This document shows, piece after piece, positions 11,487-24,700 of a stretch of 61,509 nt of DNA. The stretch's first letter is position 1. Each line of letters opens with the position of its first letter. The stretch comes from Zygnema circumcarinatum (Eukaryota > Streptophyta > Zygnematophyceae > Zygnematales > Zygnemataceae): assembly GCA_037447605.1 (NCBI GenBank), contig CM074811.1, positions 495,763 to 557,271 on the forward strand, read 5' to 3'. A model generated the notes under the pieces. The model did no database searches, had not been told where the DNA came from, and saw only the letters and a list, made by a program, of their open reading frames with translations. The translations under genes were made by a program, and so were the position numbers.

Positions 11487-12816
11487 GCTTTGATAAAGTT
11501 ATCTTTGATAAAGTGAGTTTGATGAGGTTTTTCTATATTGGAGGGATGGTCCTGTACTGGCCTTTCATGCATTTAGGGTTTCTTGTAACATTCACACGTG
11601 CAGCAGCGGTCTATGGTTTCTAGAGCTCATGAGACATCTCCATGGTCCGCCAGGAAGAGGGCCCTAAGGCTGCAACTAGTACTTAAAAATATATGCAGCC
11701 CTTCTTTTGGGCCCAAAGTTGCAAAAGCGCCAAGCGACCTCGTTTGTTCTGCCTCCCTCGCCCTCTTTCTNNNNNNNNNNTCCCCCCCCCCCCCCCCCCC
11801 CCCCTCTCACTCCCACTCCCTCTCACCCGCCCTCTCCCTCCGTCTCCCTCATCCACTCCCTCCCTTCCTCTCTCCCTCCCTCTCTCCCTTCCTCTCCCCC
11901 TCTCTCCCTCCCTCCCTCTCTCCCTCCCTCCCTCTCCCTCTCTCCCTCCCTCCCACCCTCTCTCCTCCCTCTCCCTCCGTCTCTCACATCAATCTCTCCC
12001 CCCTTCGCGCTCTCCCTCCCTCCCTCTCCCTCCATCCCACTCCCTCTCTCCCTCCCTCTCTCCCTCCATCTCTCTCTCCCTCCATCCCTCTCTTCCCCCC
12101 TCTCCCTCCGTCGCCCTCTCCCTGCCTCTCCCTCTCCCTGCCTCTCCCTCTCCCACTCATCTTCTCTCCCCCCCTCTCTCCCTCCCTTTCCCACTCGCTC
12201 CCCTCTCATTCCCTCCCTACCGCGCCTCCTCGCACTCATTCCGAGTCCACTCCGCGTTTACTCCAGGGTCCACCACATTCGCCACTGCCACGTGGCGACC
12301 CGATCGGCCCTTAACCTCGCAACCCCCGAACCCAATCAAATACCCCCCGTACATAAAGTACACAAAAGCGTACGATCCGTACACTACCGGCATCGCTTCT
12401 CAACATTGTACGGACCATATGGCAACGGACCAACGGTACATGTCCGTACCGTACAAATGTCCACCCGCTTCCGCGCGGGTCCCTCCGTCCCCTCGGCGCT
12501 CTCCCACAGCCTCCCACTCTCTCCCTCTCCCTCTCTCCCTCGGCCTCTCCCGCTCTCCCTCTGCCTCTCCCTCTCTCTCTCGAGCTCTCCCCGCTCATCT
12601 CTCTCTGCTATCTTCTCCCCGCTCTCTCTGTATGGAAGAAAGAAGGTTGTGAGGCGAAGGATTGAGGAGATAGGTGGCTGATGTTTGTCAAGACAGCTGG
12701 CGCTTGAGAGGCGCTGCAGCAGAAGACGAGAGAGGGAGGGGAAGAGGGAAAAGTAGAGAGAGAGGGAGGGTGTGAGAGGGAGAGGTAAAGGGAGGTAAAG
12801 GAAGAAGCAGCCTGCG
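11487..12816. other. Intergenic with N gap and long CT-only tract
   Basis: After the GCP1 stop there is about 280 bp of spacer, then a 10-N gap at 11771-11780, a C homopolymer, and about 430 bp of almost pure C/T up to 12225. From 12340 to 12470 GTACGG/CCGTAC hexamers recur. Long ORFs across the CT tract are Ser/Pro/Leu low complexity and not genes. 12470-12816 is the probable TMN promoter/leader. Confidence 0.6.
11781..12225. repeat. C homopolymer plus polypyrimidine tract beside assembly gap
   Basis: It starts with about 22 C residues directly after the N gap and continues as CTCCCT/CTCTCC low-complexity sequence. The gap is probably caused by this tract, so its true length is unknown. Confidence 0.85.
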
Positions 12817-15800
12817 ATGATGGATCCCCGGTGTAGGCTTTCCCTGCAGGCCCTTACACTTCTCCTGCTGTCCACCGCAGTCTCTTGCATAGAAATCTCC
12901 CACAAGGTCAGCGCTCCTACTCCCTCCCACTCTCCCTCTCCAACTCCTCCTGTCCCGTCCTCTCTTTCCGTCTCCATTCGTGTTTTCCTGTCATCCCTTT
13001 TCCTTCCCTGCGGAGGGTTCAGATCCATCCCAGATCCTTCATGCCCCTGCTGATGCGCCATGTATGGCGATGCTAATGGTATGCATGGCGCCGCTCCTGA
13101 CATACAGCGCGAATGCGTGCATGCAATACATGCATGCGTGGCATGTGGCATGTGCAGTATACCATCGGCGATCAGGTGAAGCTGTGGGTGAACAAGGTGG
13201 GGCCGTACAACAACCCTCAGGAGACCTACAACTACTACTGGCTGCCCTTTTGCAAGCCGGCGGTGCAGAAGTCGGCGGAGCGGAAATGGGGTGGCCTTGG
13301 AGAGGTCTTGGAAGGGAACGAACTGATTGACAGTCAGATAGAAATCAAGTTCAGAAGTGAGTTGATGGGGATGGAGAGAGGGGGGCCAGGGTATGAAGAT
13401 TTTTTCGTTTTAACGGTGATCTCCGATGCAGGGTCTTTAATTTTGTCGAATATGGATTTGTTAGGGATTGTGGGCGTTGTTTGGGAAGGTTCGCACGCAG
13501 AAATGCACGTAGAGGGAGAGTGCGCGTGATCTGAATGTCTTGGAACGAATTAGGGTTTTAAACAGTGCAGAAACTGGCATTTTCTGACTCATTTTCTGCG
13601 AAGTTTGCAGTGGACATGCCCAAGAGAACTATCTGTCAGAAACCTCTGGATGAGAAAACTTCAATGAAGTTCAAGGATGCCATTAAGCAGCAGTATTGGT
13701 ACGAGCTTTTTATGGGTGAGCGCTCGCTCTCGCTCTCCCCTACTTTCACTGTGCGCGCGAGGATCGTTCTAATACAATGTCTGCTGTCGCATTCTTTTTG
13801 ACAATGTGACTGTTATACTGATGCTGAACATGGGTTCTGGCTTGGTGGTGGGATGCAGATGATCTTCCAATTTGGGGTGAGGGATAATTTCTTTCCATCC
13901 ATTCCCGCAGCCCTAGCCGCCGTGCGGCTCATCTACAGCTTGTGCCATGGATATTTTCGTTGTCTAACATTGTACCATTTTGTGAGCGTTTTCTCCTACT
14001 GTTTGCTGAATATCTGCCTCCTGGAGGAGAATGTGATCAGGGTTTGTGGGAGAGGATCGAGAGAAGGCCGAGCAGGGGGCTGGAGCTGACCAAGTGTTCA
14101 TATTCACACACAAAAGCTTTGATATATATTACAACGGAGAGCAGGTCTGTACAATGTGATCAGTTTTTCTTAAGGTTTTGTTTGGGGGGTCGATTTTAGG
14201 TTTGAGAAGTAAGCTCCATATTCGCCTTCCCCGTAGAGAATCTACATGGACTTTCCCGCTGGTCTTTTCTGAAACAGAATGCTGAAGCCAATCAGTCTTA
14301 GAGTTTTTTCAAGCGCCAATTCGGGAGCTAATTCAGACATTGTTTATAGTACGCTTTCTCTCATTCCAATTTGGAAGTATTGACTGCAGATCATTCATGT
14401 AAATCTCTCATCGGAGACTCCGAGGCCTGTCAGCCCGTCTACCACTCTGGATTTCACGTACTCTGTCACCTGGCAGAAGACTGACATTCCGTTCTCCAAG
14501 CGGTTTGATCGATATCTCGATAACAACTTTTTCGAGCATCAGGTCAGGAAAAAATTCCTCGAACAAATTCTGCTACATCCACCCGCCACCTTCTTTCAGC
14601 GGTCTTCCAGCGATCTGACTAGTCAGACTGCTGGTGGGCTGCGTCCTTTCCCTCTCTCATTAAGAGGCTTGAGCCTTTTTGCTGCATATAGTGAAGAGTT
14701 ATGTGGCTTTCGTGGGGGTTACAGATTCACTGGTTCTCTATTTTCAACTCCTTCATGATGGTTATTTTTCTGACGGGTCTCGTCTCCATGATTTTGATGC
14801 GGACCCTCCGCAACGACTATGCTAAATATGCTCGCGAGGAGGATGATCTCGAAACTCTTGTAAGTTCTAGGAGTTAAATGTGTACCTGAACTCTTGGTGA
14901 ACTTTTCAAGCTCAACACCTTGAATGCCGAGTCTCTGGAAGCCGTTAATCTGAAAATGGGCAATGCGTCTACTTAATTCTGCAGGAAAGGGACGTGAGTG
15001 AAGAGTCCGGGTGGAAGCTTGTCCATGGAGACGTGTTCCGTTCTCCGCGATATTTGGTGCTTCTCTCTGCTCTTGTCGGAACGGGGACGCAGCTCACTCT
15101 CCTAGTGCTTTGTGTCATCTTGATCGCCATCGTGGGCACACTCTATGTGGGGTAAGTTTGTCATTATTCCCCACAGAATAATGGGCAAATGGTGAACTGG
15201 GTTTATTTTGTCGTATCTCTCAGCCACAATTTGCAGTTCATCCGTGGGTAGCAGAGCCAGTGATGTCCCACCGACGTGCAAAATCTTAAAGTGTGTTAAG
15301 GTTAGGGTTCGCTCCTGTTGAACGGGTTTTGCTCAATTTGGGCTTTATGGCAAGTGGTAGGCTTCGCGTTCATGTACAGGGTTATGTTGTGCCTAGCTAC
15401 CTTCATCCCCTCATGCCTCATCCGTTGTACTTTGTACAGACGTGGAGACATTGTTACTGTGTTCATCATCTGCTATGCATTGACGTCGTTTTTGGCTGGA
15501 TATGTGAGCGGAGGATTCTACTCTCGAAATGACGGTGAGTTTCCAAAGCAACGGTTTTTCTGTAGGGCTCTCTGTTGCTTCCATTTGGAAAGTGTCATCC
15601 AATCTCATTAAGAACGTGAAACTCTTCTTTACCCACTGTCTTGTCGTCTCGCTTCCATTTCCCCCCCCACCCCCCCCTTTCCTTCCCCCACCTTCCCTTT
15701 GCTTCTATTCAATCGCCCCCTTTCCCCCTTTCCCCCTTTCCCCCTTTCCCCCTTTCTCCCTTTCCCCGTTCTCCCACTCTTCCCATCACTTACCTTCTTC

Positions 15801-17866
15801 TCGTCTTCTTCTTGCTTTAGCTTCTTCTTGTTTTCCCTCTTCTGCTTCTGATTAGGCGATTCGGAAGCTGTGAGTGCAGGAAAGCATTGGATGAAAGCCA
15901 TGCTTCTCACAGCCACTCTCTTCCCCTTCACCTGCTTTGGCATCGGCTTCGCATTGAACACTGTGGCTATTTTCTATCACTCCTTGGCAGCCATTCGCTT
16001 CAGCTACATGGTGAGTTTCAAGCACAAGCTTTTCACGATGCCTAGTTTCCATGAGCATAGCAGTTTTCCTTGTATGAGTTTTTACATTGTATGGTCACTA
16101 ATCAAAGCTGATGTTCGACCGAGACATAGCTAATTTTAGCTCTATTCTCTCTACTTTCTACATAAGTTAGGGTAGCTTAGTCTGCTGCTCTATCACTTGT
16201 TCACTGATGATGCAATTTTTCCAGAAAGTCTGACCGTATTTTCACTTTTGCAGGTTGTGGTGCTCTTGATTTGGGCCTTCATCTCCTTCCCTCTAGCTAC
16301 CCTCGGCACTATTGTGGGTCGGAACTGGAACGGAACTCCGGACAATCCATGCAGAGTGAAGACGATTCCTCGACCCATTCCGCAGAAGAAGTGGTATTTG
16401 ACTCCATGGGTGATTTCGCTAATGGGAGGATTGTTGCCCTTCGGAAGCATCTTCATTGAGATGTATTTCATCTTCACATCATTCTGGAATTACAAGGTCA
16501 GTTCCTCAAGGATGTTGTTTCTGTGAATATTCGTGCGTTATCTATCTGTGTATACCTTCTCATTCACGTACAATATGAATAGTGGAGCTTATACCAGCGG
16601 GCCCCTGCAACTTTACCACTCTACTAGGGGTACTTTGTTGCTGATTATGTTATAGGCGACATTGCGAATGAGGCTCGTTTAAGACTTTGATTGAAAAAAC
16701 TTCATGAAGATCAGGCAGCAAGCCTTTATGGGTTGCTTGAAATCGCCTTATGTTATAACCTCTAACTGATTGAGGTGGTTTAGTATTCTTAACGGTCAGC
16801 CATTAGGGCTTGTAAAGTCGCACATTCTGAAACTGGAATACAAGAAGAAAGAACAAAGCTATTCCCTTAGACTACAGGTTGGCCATGTAGGTCCGGTATA
16901 GTGATTTTTTATGTAACGGAAAATTGTCTTATTCCTACCTCATGCAATTAGAGACCCTGCATACTAGTAGAGCCTGCCAACCCAGCCATTTTTATGAGCC
17001 AACTATGAAGGTTTATAGGCGCACTTCATTTCTAAGAATCCCATTGTCATAGGCCGGAGAAAGGCAGATTATGTCTGCTCTGCATCTCTCTCAAAAAGCT
17101 CCGCAACCTTGTTTTCTCACATGGGCCTCCTTTTTTACATACTAAGTGGAATGTACGCGAGATCCAACAATTCGATACATGAACGAACTATTGAAGACCT
17201 AATGTGTGCTACCACGGCTTGCAGGTGTACTATGTGTACGGCTTCATGCTCCTTGTGTTCCTCATCTTGATAATAGTGACAGTGTGCGTCACCATTGTGG
17301 GCACATACTTCCTCCTCAATGCGGAGAACTACCACTGGCAGTGGACGTCGTTCTTCTCGGCAGCCTCCACCGCCGGATACGTCTACCTTTACTCTATCTA
17401 TTATTACAAATTCAAAACGAAAATGTCCGGGTTCTTCCAGCTCAGTTTCTACTTCGGATACACCCTCATGTTCTGCCTTGGTTTGGGTGTCCTGTGTGGT
17501 AAGCGACAGTCCCTCTCTCTCTTTCCTCACCCCACTCTCTCTCTCTCTCTTTCTGTCTCTCTATCTCGATTTCTCTCTCCTCTCCCGCCGCCCTCCTGGC
17601 AGGCTGCATGATGTAGGGAATAGTCAAAACCAAAGGATGGAGGGATCTCATCTGAAGGACCATAGGACTAGAGAAGGAATGTTAGCAATCAGAGTTCTCA
17701 AGCAGAGTTATAAGGAGTGAAAAGGGAGAGAACCCTTTCAAGTTCTAATGGTCCCCCTCTGTATGGTGATGCGTCGCTTGTTGTTGGAATTTATGCAGGC
17801 GCTATTGGGTACCTTGGTTCATCCATGTTTGTGAGACGGATTTACCGCAATATTAAGTGCGATTAG
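12817..17866 (+). CDS. Transmembrane 9 superfamily protein (TMN/nonaspanin); 13 exons
   Basis: Exons: 12817-12906, 13158-13356, 13611-13715, 13859-13876, 14041-14144, 14390-14542, 14725-14859, 14985-15151, 15440-15534, 15856-16010, 16254-16496, 17225-17498, 17799-17866. They join in phase to 601 residues. Residues 1-24 form a signal peptide. The lumenal domain carries [20 protein letters not shown] and DDLPIWGFVGE. Nine membrane segments follow from about residue 224 ([18 protein letters not shown]), including [13 protein letters not shown] and FIEMYFIF. The C-terminus is NIKCD, the KxD/E Golgi-retention signal of the EMP70 family, which sorts membrane proteins in Golgi and endosomes. The length matches the short TMN1-like class. 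Exon 4 is an 18-bp microexon encoding the DDLPIW core. The third exon gives unusual residues after the IEIKFR motif, which is tolerable family variation. Confidence 0.92.
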
Positions 17867-19397
17867 AGGCCACTCAGGTATCAGTTGGAGGGAGGAGGAG
17901 AGGGAGGGAGGGAGAGTGAGCAGTCCACAGTGCATGGATTAAGGCGAGGTTCAGGAAGGAAAGGGAGGATTCAGCATGGCGAAGGTTGGGAGGGAGATAC
18001 AGAAAGAGAGCGAGAGAGAGGAAGAGCGAGAGAGAGGGAGAGAGAGAGGGAACTGGCATCCGTAGCCAGAGGGTTCCGATGTACTTGCCTGCTGTATATG
18101 ACAGGCACTTCATTTTGGCTCGCTAGGGGAGGTGGCAAGGTCACAATGGCAAGCACATGTTGTAGACAACGGTACAGTTATCGTTACCGTAATAGTTGGC
18201 GCTTGGAAGGGTTTCCTGGAAGGTGCAGATTCTGCTTTAACTGAAACAGTTTAACAGGAAAAAGCATTAGGAGATGTAGTGCATATAGCTGACAGATAAC
18301 CGCTGCTTCAAGCGCAGTTTGGCCGGCTCGGGATTGGGGCCAGGGGGGATGTATCTGGGAGGAAGGCTCTCTGCCTTTTCCTAAGGGGGGGCGAGGTCTG
18401 GCCCTTGTGAGCTTTGTTTGCTTTTAAGGCGTTTCTCTGAACTCGCTGTTCTTCGTTTGTCTGCCATTTTCTCAGGGTATAGGGTTTAGGGTTCGGGGTT
18501 GAGGGTTGATTGAGTTGGAAGTGATTGAGTGGCATGCCATGGCATGGCATGATCTCACCATGAAGTGATCCATGGCCTCGCCATTGATGAACCCTTTCTC
18601 TGTGAAGTCTTTGTGGTTGAAACCCTTCAACCAGGAAAACCTTTCTTCCGAAGTGTAAAAATTCTGAACCCTTGACATTCTTGAAGCGTTTCAAGACCCC
18701 TCAGATCCTTCGCAACCTTAAAACTTGGTAGTCTTCTTATTCAGACCGCGCTGCCTTAGATCTCCTTCGCCTATGAAAGCATTGTCATCTCGAAATAGAG
18801 TCTCTAGATTGGTGCAGTTTTGGTGCATGGCGCATGACATGAAGGTTCCACAAAAGCCCAACCTAAGGCATTGGCCTCTCTACAATGCATATAGGAACGA
18901 TTTTGTCTCTTAAACTTTTGACATGGACATGAAATCAGACAAAAACTGGACAGAGCTCAGAGGATCATGTTTGTAAATATTTTTTTTAGAAAAAACCAAA
19001 TGTTGTACGACCTTGAAAAAATCTAATTCGAACACGTGGCAATCCCTCATTGGTAATGGATGAACCAAATTCAGAACATCGATCCTCAGTTGGAGCTCAG
19101 ATCTATGTACGCAGTTCTGAAAAAATCGTTCAACGGAAGCCGTCTTGTGCGCGCCTGCAAAGCTTGCATAGAGAGGGATTAGGGTTCGGGCGGAGACGAG
19201 CCGCAGATTTTAGGGTTCCCATCCTCCTCCCTCCCTTTCTCCCACCTCTCCCTCTCTCACTTCTCTTTTCCCACCCTCTCGTCGCTCTCTCCCTCTATCT
19301 GTTCCTCTGCGTGTCTCTCCCTCTGCCGCTCTGTGTGTGTGTGTCTCTCTCTCTCTCACTCTCTCTCTTTCTCCCTCTGTCCCACTCAGCCGCAGCC
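17867..19397. other. Intergenic, TMN to SmB
   Basis: Probably TMN 3' UTR (with a GA-rich run at 17885-18050) and SmB promoter/leader. No conserved coding sequence was seen. The last ~150 bases before the SmB ATG are CT-rich and end in CACTCAG/CCGCAGCC, so a 5' UTR intron acceptor just before the ATG is possible. Confidence 0.45.
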
Positions 19398-20288
19398 ATG
19401 TCGATGTCCAAGAGCTCCAAGATGCTGCAGTACATCAACTACCGCATGCGCGTCACGATCACGGACGGGCGGCAGCTGGTGGGGAAATTCATGGCGTTCG
19501 ACCGCCACATGAACCTCGTGCTCGGCGACTGTGAGGAGTTCCGCAAGCTCCCGCCAAAGAAGGGGAAGGGCACGGAGGAGCGCGAGGAGAGGCGCACGCT
19601 CGGCCTCCTCCTCCTGCGAGGAGAGGAGGTAGTCTCGCTCACTGTGGAGGGCCCTCCTCCTCAGGAAGACTCTCGCCCTAAGGGCGTTGGAGCAGGGGCA
19701 GGGGGAGGCCCGGGAGTAGGACGAGCAGCAGGAAGAGGAGTTCCCACAGCTCCATTAGGGCAAGCTCAGCCGGGACTTGCAGGGCCCATCAGGGGAGTAG
19801 GAGGACCTGTTCCTTCCATGATGCAGCCGCAGATGAACCGTCCTGGAGTCCCTCAAGTAAGTGCTCCCCCTATGTCATATGGCGCTCCTCCAGGTGGCCC
19901 CCCTCCTGGCTCTCGCCCTCCTCTAAGCTTCCCTCCCCCCGGAGCTCCTCAAATGGGGGGGCAGCAACCCAGGCCTCCGGGGCCGCCACCTGGCGTCCGC
20001 CCTATGGGCCCCCCTGGCAGTGGGCCGCCACCTGGAATGTATGGGGGTCCACCACGTCCGGGCATGCCTCCCCCCCCAGGGATGATGGGCCAGCAGGGCA
20101 TGCCGCCGCAGTTCCAAAGGGGTCCACCCATGCCCCAGATGATGAGGGGGCCGCCTATGGGGGGGCCACCTGGCGGGCGTGGAATGCCGCCACCTGGCAT
20201 GATGGGGGGACCGCCACGTCCCGGTATGCCTCCGCCTCCCCCAGGGATGTATGGCCCCCCCAGACCATCAGGTCCTCCTCAGCAGTAA
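19398..20288 (+). CDS. Small nuclear ribonucleoprotein-associated protein B (SmB), intronless
   Basis: A single 296-residue exon. The Sm1 motif ([20 protein letters not shown] then [11 protein letters not shown]) and Sm2 ([21 protein letters not shown]) form the Sm fold that builds the heptameric ring on U1/U2/U4/U5 snRNAs in the spliceosome. After residue ~95 the tail is Gly/Pro/Met/Arg-rich with repeated PPGM, RPGMPPP and GGPP units, the SmB tail type. The frame is open upstream of 19398 with no stop. The ATG was chosen because [19 protein letters not shown] is the family start and the context is GCAGCCATGTCG. Lack of coding introns contrasts with neighbours that have 13-16 exons each. Confidence 0.93.
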   Translation: MSMSKSSKMLQYINYRMRVTITDGRQLVGKFMAFDRHMNLVLGDCEEFRKLPPKKGKGTEEREERRTLGLLLLRGEEVVSLTVEGPPPQEDSRPKGVGAGAGGGPGVGRAAGRGVPTAPLGQAQPGLAGPIRGVGGPVPSMMQPQMNRPGVPQVSAPPMSYGAPPGGPPPGSRPPLSFPPPGAPQMGGQQPRPPGPPPGVRPMGPPGSGPPPGMYGGPPRPGMPPPPGMMGQQGMPPQFQRGPPMPQMMRGPPMGGPPGGRGMPPPGMMGGPPRPGMPPPPPGMYGPPRPSGPPQQ

Positions 20289-21793
20289 GGGCGATGTTGG
20301 GAAGGGGAGGAGCGGGTTGGAGGAGAATATTAGGGTTAAGGTTTTGGTTGGAGCAACTGAAAGGCCGTCAGGTTTCAGGGTCTTTCCACTTTTTTTTTTC
20401 GGAGATGGGAAGAAGAGGCCCCTCATATTGGCAGAATGGGTGAGGCTGCAATATCATAAAGGTTATCAATTAGGTCACCTTCGCAATCTCAATTGATGTC
20501 GAATTATCTCGCAAGGACTTCGCTAGGTTGTCTAGGCTTCTCCAGCTATGGAAGTTGGCAATATGTGGTGCTTCATGCTATCTCTCAAGGCATTGAGGAA
20601 GAATAGAGCAGTCGAGGGTAGAGTAGCATTTCTCATAATGACAGAATCCCCTCTCTGCTGTTGCTTGGCAAAAGCAAGCTCCTTTACGCGTTAGGGTTCG
20701 AAGTTCCATGGTCAGTTCCATGGTCAAAGAACGAACGGTGGAGTTCAATGCTGTAAGGAAGCAAGGCTCACAGAGCACGTGTAAAAAAAAAAAAGAGATG
20801 TGTTTGATGCTATGCTCTGTTGCCGCATTATGCTCTTCTTGTAAATCGAGGCACAGCAGGGAGGTGGTCCTACCTTTTGTAAGGGACCACAGACTCGGCG
20901 ACGCCTTGTAACCGTTTCAATGGATGGGGCCCAGTTCATTGTCTTGCGCCAATTTGTTCGATCTTGCCATGTCCTTTGATGCCTTGATGTCATGAAGCCG
21001 ATTGAAGTGAAGGGCGAGGAAATGATGCTGCAATTGAGTCACTCACTCCAAGTACGCTTCCACAATTCAATGATGAATGAAAGCTCTAAACACCACAGAT
21101 CCCATCACCACCTTCATAAACAAAATATATAACTAATTAAATTGCAAATATTGGTTTTACCAGCATGTGAACATTCCTTACATTCATTCCTGTTCTTAAC
21201 ACAGGGCTCACACGGCCCTAACAGGTACACATATGGAAGTTAAACATCATAGAACCAACGCCAGCCCGTCCAGTTCCGTAAGCCCGTTTCAATTCAAGTC
21301 AAGCATATAGCCTGCGTCTACGTGACAGGTTTACATGGAGAGGAGCGTAGCTGTTCGGACACATTTTTGAAAATTTTGTAAAACTGGGTAGCATGGAACG
21401 GGGGAGCTTTTCCAGCTTCGAGCTGGGCCCAGTCATGGCCGGCGGATACTCCTGGAGGGCTTTCCTGCAGCCATTGCCGCCATGGCTGCACAACTGAAGC
21501 TTTGGCTGTGAAAGAGGAAGGCCGTGAGCCTTTTCTGATAAACTTACGCTTCTCGTTTTCCTTTGGAAGCGATGAAATTTGAAGTTTTGAACCGTCAAAT
21601 TTGCTTCTTCTAGCAGCTTATATCTCAGATGGAAAGGTCCTATTTTCGGGAGATACGGCATTTGAATGTCCAGAACATGCAATACATTGCCCATGGAATG
21701 TTGCTCCAATGCGTTGTCCTTCGTCCGTTATCGTCAGACATGCATTCAGCGAAGCTTGTACTCTGCTATTGATTGTTTGAACCTTGCAGAGAC
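20289..21793. other. Intergenic, SmB to BSD-Rab3GAP gene
   Basis: SmB 3' UTR and spacer. The 136-residue open frame on the minus strand at 21299-21709 resembles no family I know. An additional upstream exon of the next gene could lie here, because its first coding exon (21794) is short. Confidence 0.4.
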
Positions 21794-24700
21794 ATGGAGA
21801 TTGTCTCAAAAGCAAAGTCTGGTGAGTTCTATGAGCCGTCTGGTCTCACCAATTCATCCTGAATCTATTCATACGCCAGCATTGATAAGGATTTCATTTT
21901 CTGCGTTTGGCTAAATGGGAACCTGCTAGTCTCTGCAGCATTTCAGGCGGTTTCAGCAAAAGCGGAACGAGTTATATCTGACATAAAAGCCGATGCAAAT
22001 GGATTTATTGTCAGCATCAGTGGCAATTCTGGAAGTCCTTCCAGCTATGCTCCTCAAGGTAGCACCTTGTCTTGCATTAATTATAGCCATTGTAATTCCA
22101 GGAAAACCTGGAATCTACACCTATTATGTGTCCTGGTGCTGAGCATTTGGCAAGTGCCCAATTAGATCAAATGGGGAGACGTTCAGTCTTGGAGCTTGTT
22201 GTGTCAGCAGTCAAATGCGCGTTCAAGAGGGGGATAAACTAGTTTGGAATGTCCCAACATTCAAGAAGTTTGTTGTGCTTGTCATGTATTACGACACAGT
22301 GACGATTTCATAGCTTACAAATTTCATTGCATACAATGCAGGCCGGGCAGGCGATCCACCATGGGTCGGCAAGACAGAGCAGGAAAAGCTGTATGAGATA
22401 GAGTTGAAAGAACGCATGTTGGAAATTTCCAAGGTGAGTAGACTGCCAGCATTATTGTTGACTATAAGTTATGAGTCTGGTGAGTTTGAGGATTCATCCA
22501 CGCTTGTAGCTCTCAGAAAGAAGTGAAATCGTAAGTTTTTTTTTAACACGCTTAAGTAATGCTTTGTCTTGGTGATTCTGACAGTCACCAGACATTTTTA
22601 TTCGGAAAGACGCTGATGAAATTCTTAACATTGATTTGCGCACGGCTATGCCTTCTGCTGCAGCAGCCCTAGAGGTATGTGCCAATTTCCCAGTCCTGAA
22701 AGCATGTCTGCAGTTATCATTCTCCACGAGTCGGGCTCCAGTAACCGGGTGGATCTCTATAGAAAGTACCCTGTTAAGCGGAAGCCATGACGGTTTGCCA
22801 CGTTTGCAGATTTGGAGTTGTGGCATTCTGTAATTGGTGCAATCTCTAGTGATGTAACGTGAAGCGGCTTGGTTTTGAACTTGCCCAGGAAGATGACATT
22901 GCCAAGATTAGCGAGTGCAATGAATGACACGGCACGTATTGCTCTTGGCAGGAAGACGAGTCATTAAGGAACTTAAGGGCTGAGCTTGTGCCCAAAAAAG
23001 TTAAAGAGCACGATTTCTGGCGGCGGTATTTTACAGCAGTGAAGAGGATCCGGCAGGAGGTTCTCCCAAGGGAAGACTCTGCAATTTCAGCGACAGATGC
23101 CTCTCTGTCTGACTGCTCTGAGTCGACTGTGCAGTCCGTATCATCATCACCTTTGGTACAAACACACACAGAGACCCTTTGTTACGGTTGAATCAATGGG
23201 ATCTATTGACCATTCATTTCTGCAATTCCTGATCATAGTACACAAACCCGGAATTTTAAGGTGGCTGGGTTCTTGTGGATGTTCTAAGCACGTAGACGAT
23301 GGACGGGTGACAACCTGCAAAAGTAGTTCTCTTGTCTCTGAGTAGCAGGAAAGACTCAGACTCTTGTTATGATTTATGAAGCATGTTTTGATGTGTGTCG
23401 CAGAGAGTAGAGACGGATGCTTTGGAGGAGGAGGCCTATGAGAGTGCCTACCGGTCGGTTGCAATTGCCTCCTCTCGAGTAGTACGGCGCCTTGCAGCTG
23501 CTGTTGGGTATGTCCTCTTGCTGCTTTACTTTCCCCACTGATATCTTTTCTGAAGGTCCACTATTAAAGGTGTTGTGTCTTGAGTGCAAAAGTTTTGGCC
23601 ATGTGGCATTTGTCAATGTTCTCATATGTGAGAATTTACAAAATCTGAACCTCTATTTCTACTTTGAACTTGCGTCATTCCTCTCTTATGTTTCTGAAGT
23701 TTCCTTGGTTTAGCGGTCCTCATTGTGCAGAGTTGCAAGGGGAGTGAGGACAATTATAGACCTGGCAACTCCGGAAGACAACAGTCCGTTAAGCACAGAG
23801 CAGGTGCAAGTTGTCGCGGAAAAACTGACTGCCAGCATAAAGCACTCTGTGGGGGCGGGAATAGCGGCCTTGGGCTCACTTTCGGTGAGGGAGAAGGACA
23901 AGAATAAGGAGAAGGAGAAGGAAAAGGAACGGCAAAAAGAAATGAAGAAGTACACAGGCGAATGCCATCCCTTGCTTTGGTCCCTCTTTGAAGCTGGTGA
24001 GCGCTCTCTTTCGCTCTCACTCTCACTCCCGCTCCCTCTCCCCCCCTCTCCACATCATATACTCTCCTCTTCTCTCTCCCCTCTGCTCTCCCCTCCCTAT
24101 CCCTCCCCCTTTCCTTCCCCCATGCCCTCTCCCCACTCCTCTGCCCTGTCTCCCTCTCAACCTTACCTGCCCCCGCCTTCCCCTTCCCGGCCTTTTTCAA
24201 TCATGTCCATATATCAGCCACATGCTCTCCAGACATGTCTAGGTTCATTTCAAGGTAGTTTTATTCATCAAAGGACATTTCAAGTTACAGAGTTTGTTTT
24301 GAGACCTTGATCTGAAGGTATGGGTCACCACTTTCGACTGCTTCGCAGATACCCAATATGTTGAAGCCCGGGACAAAGAATCGACCTGGAAACCAATCCG
24401 TACTGCAGAAGAAAGCTTCATTGAAGATATTCATGGAGCCCCTCCCGACAGCTTTGTTCCACAGTTGGCGGAAATTATGGCCGGAATCAAGAGTGAGCAG
24501 AAAATGGCCATTTTCTGGCAAGAAGTTGTCAAGGAGGTGACGCCCACTAACCAACTAACCAAGTAGCGGAATTCTAATAGCACATTATTGTAGCTTATGC
24601 AAGCTGGAAGCAGATTTCATACCTGAAAGTTGTCAACACTCTCCTCTCCCATCTCCCCACACTTCCTTTCTATGGGAGCTTGCTTCTTGTGCCTCGTTTA

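Noticed and set aside
11598-12681. Several 240-320-residue Ser/Pro/Leu frames
   Set aside because: They are translations of the C/T-only tract and cross the N gap; low complexity in all three frames.
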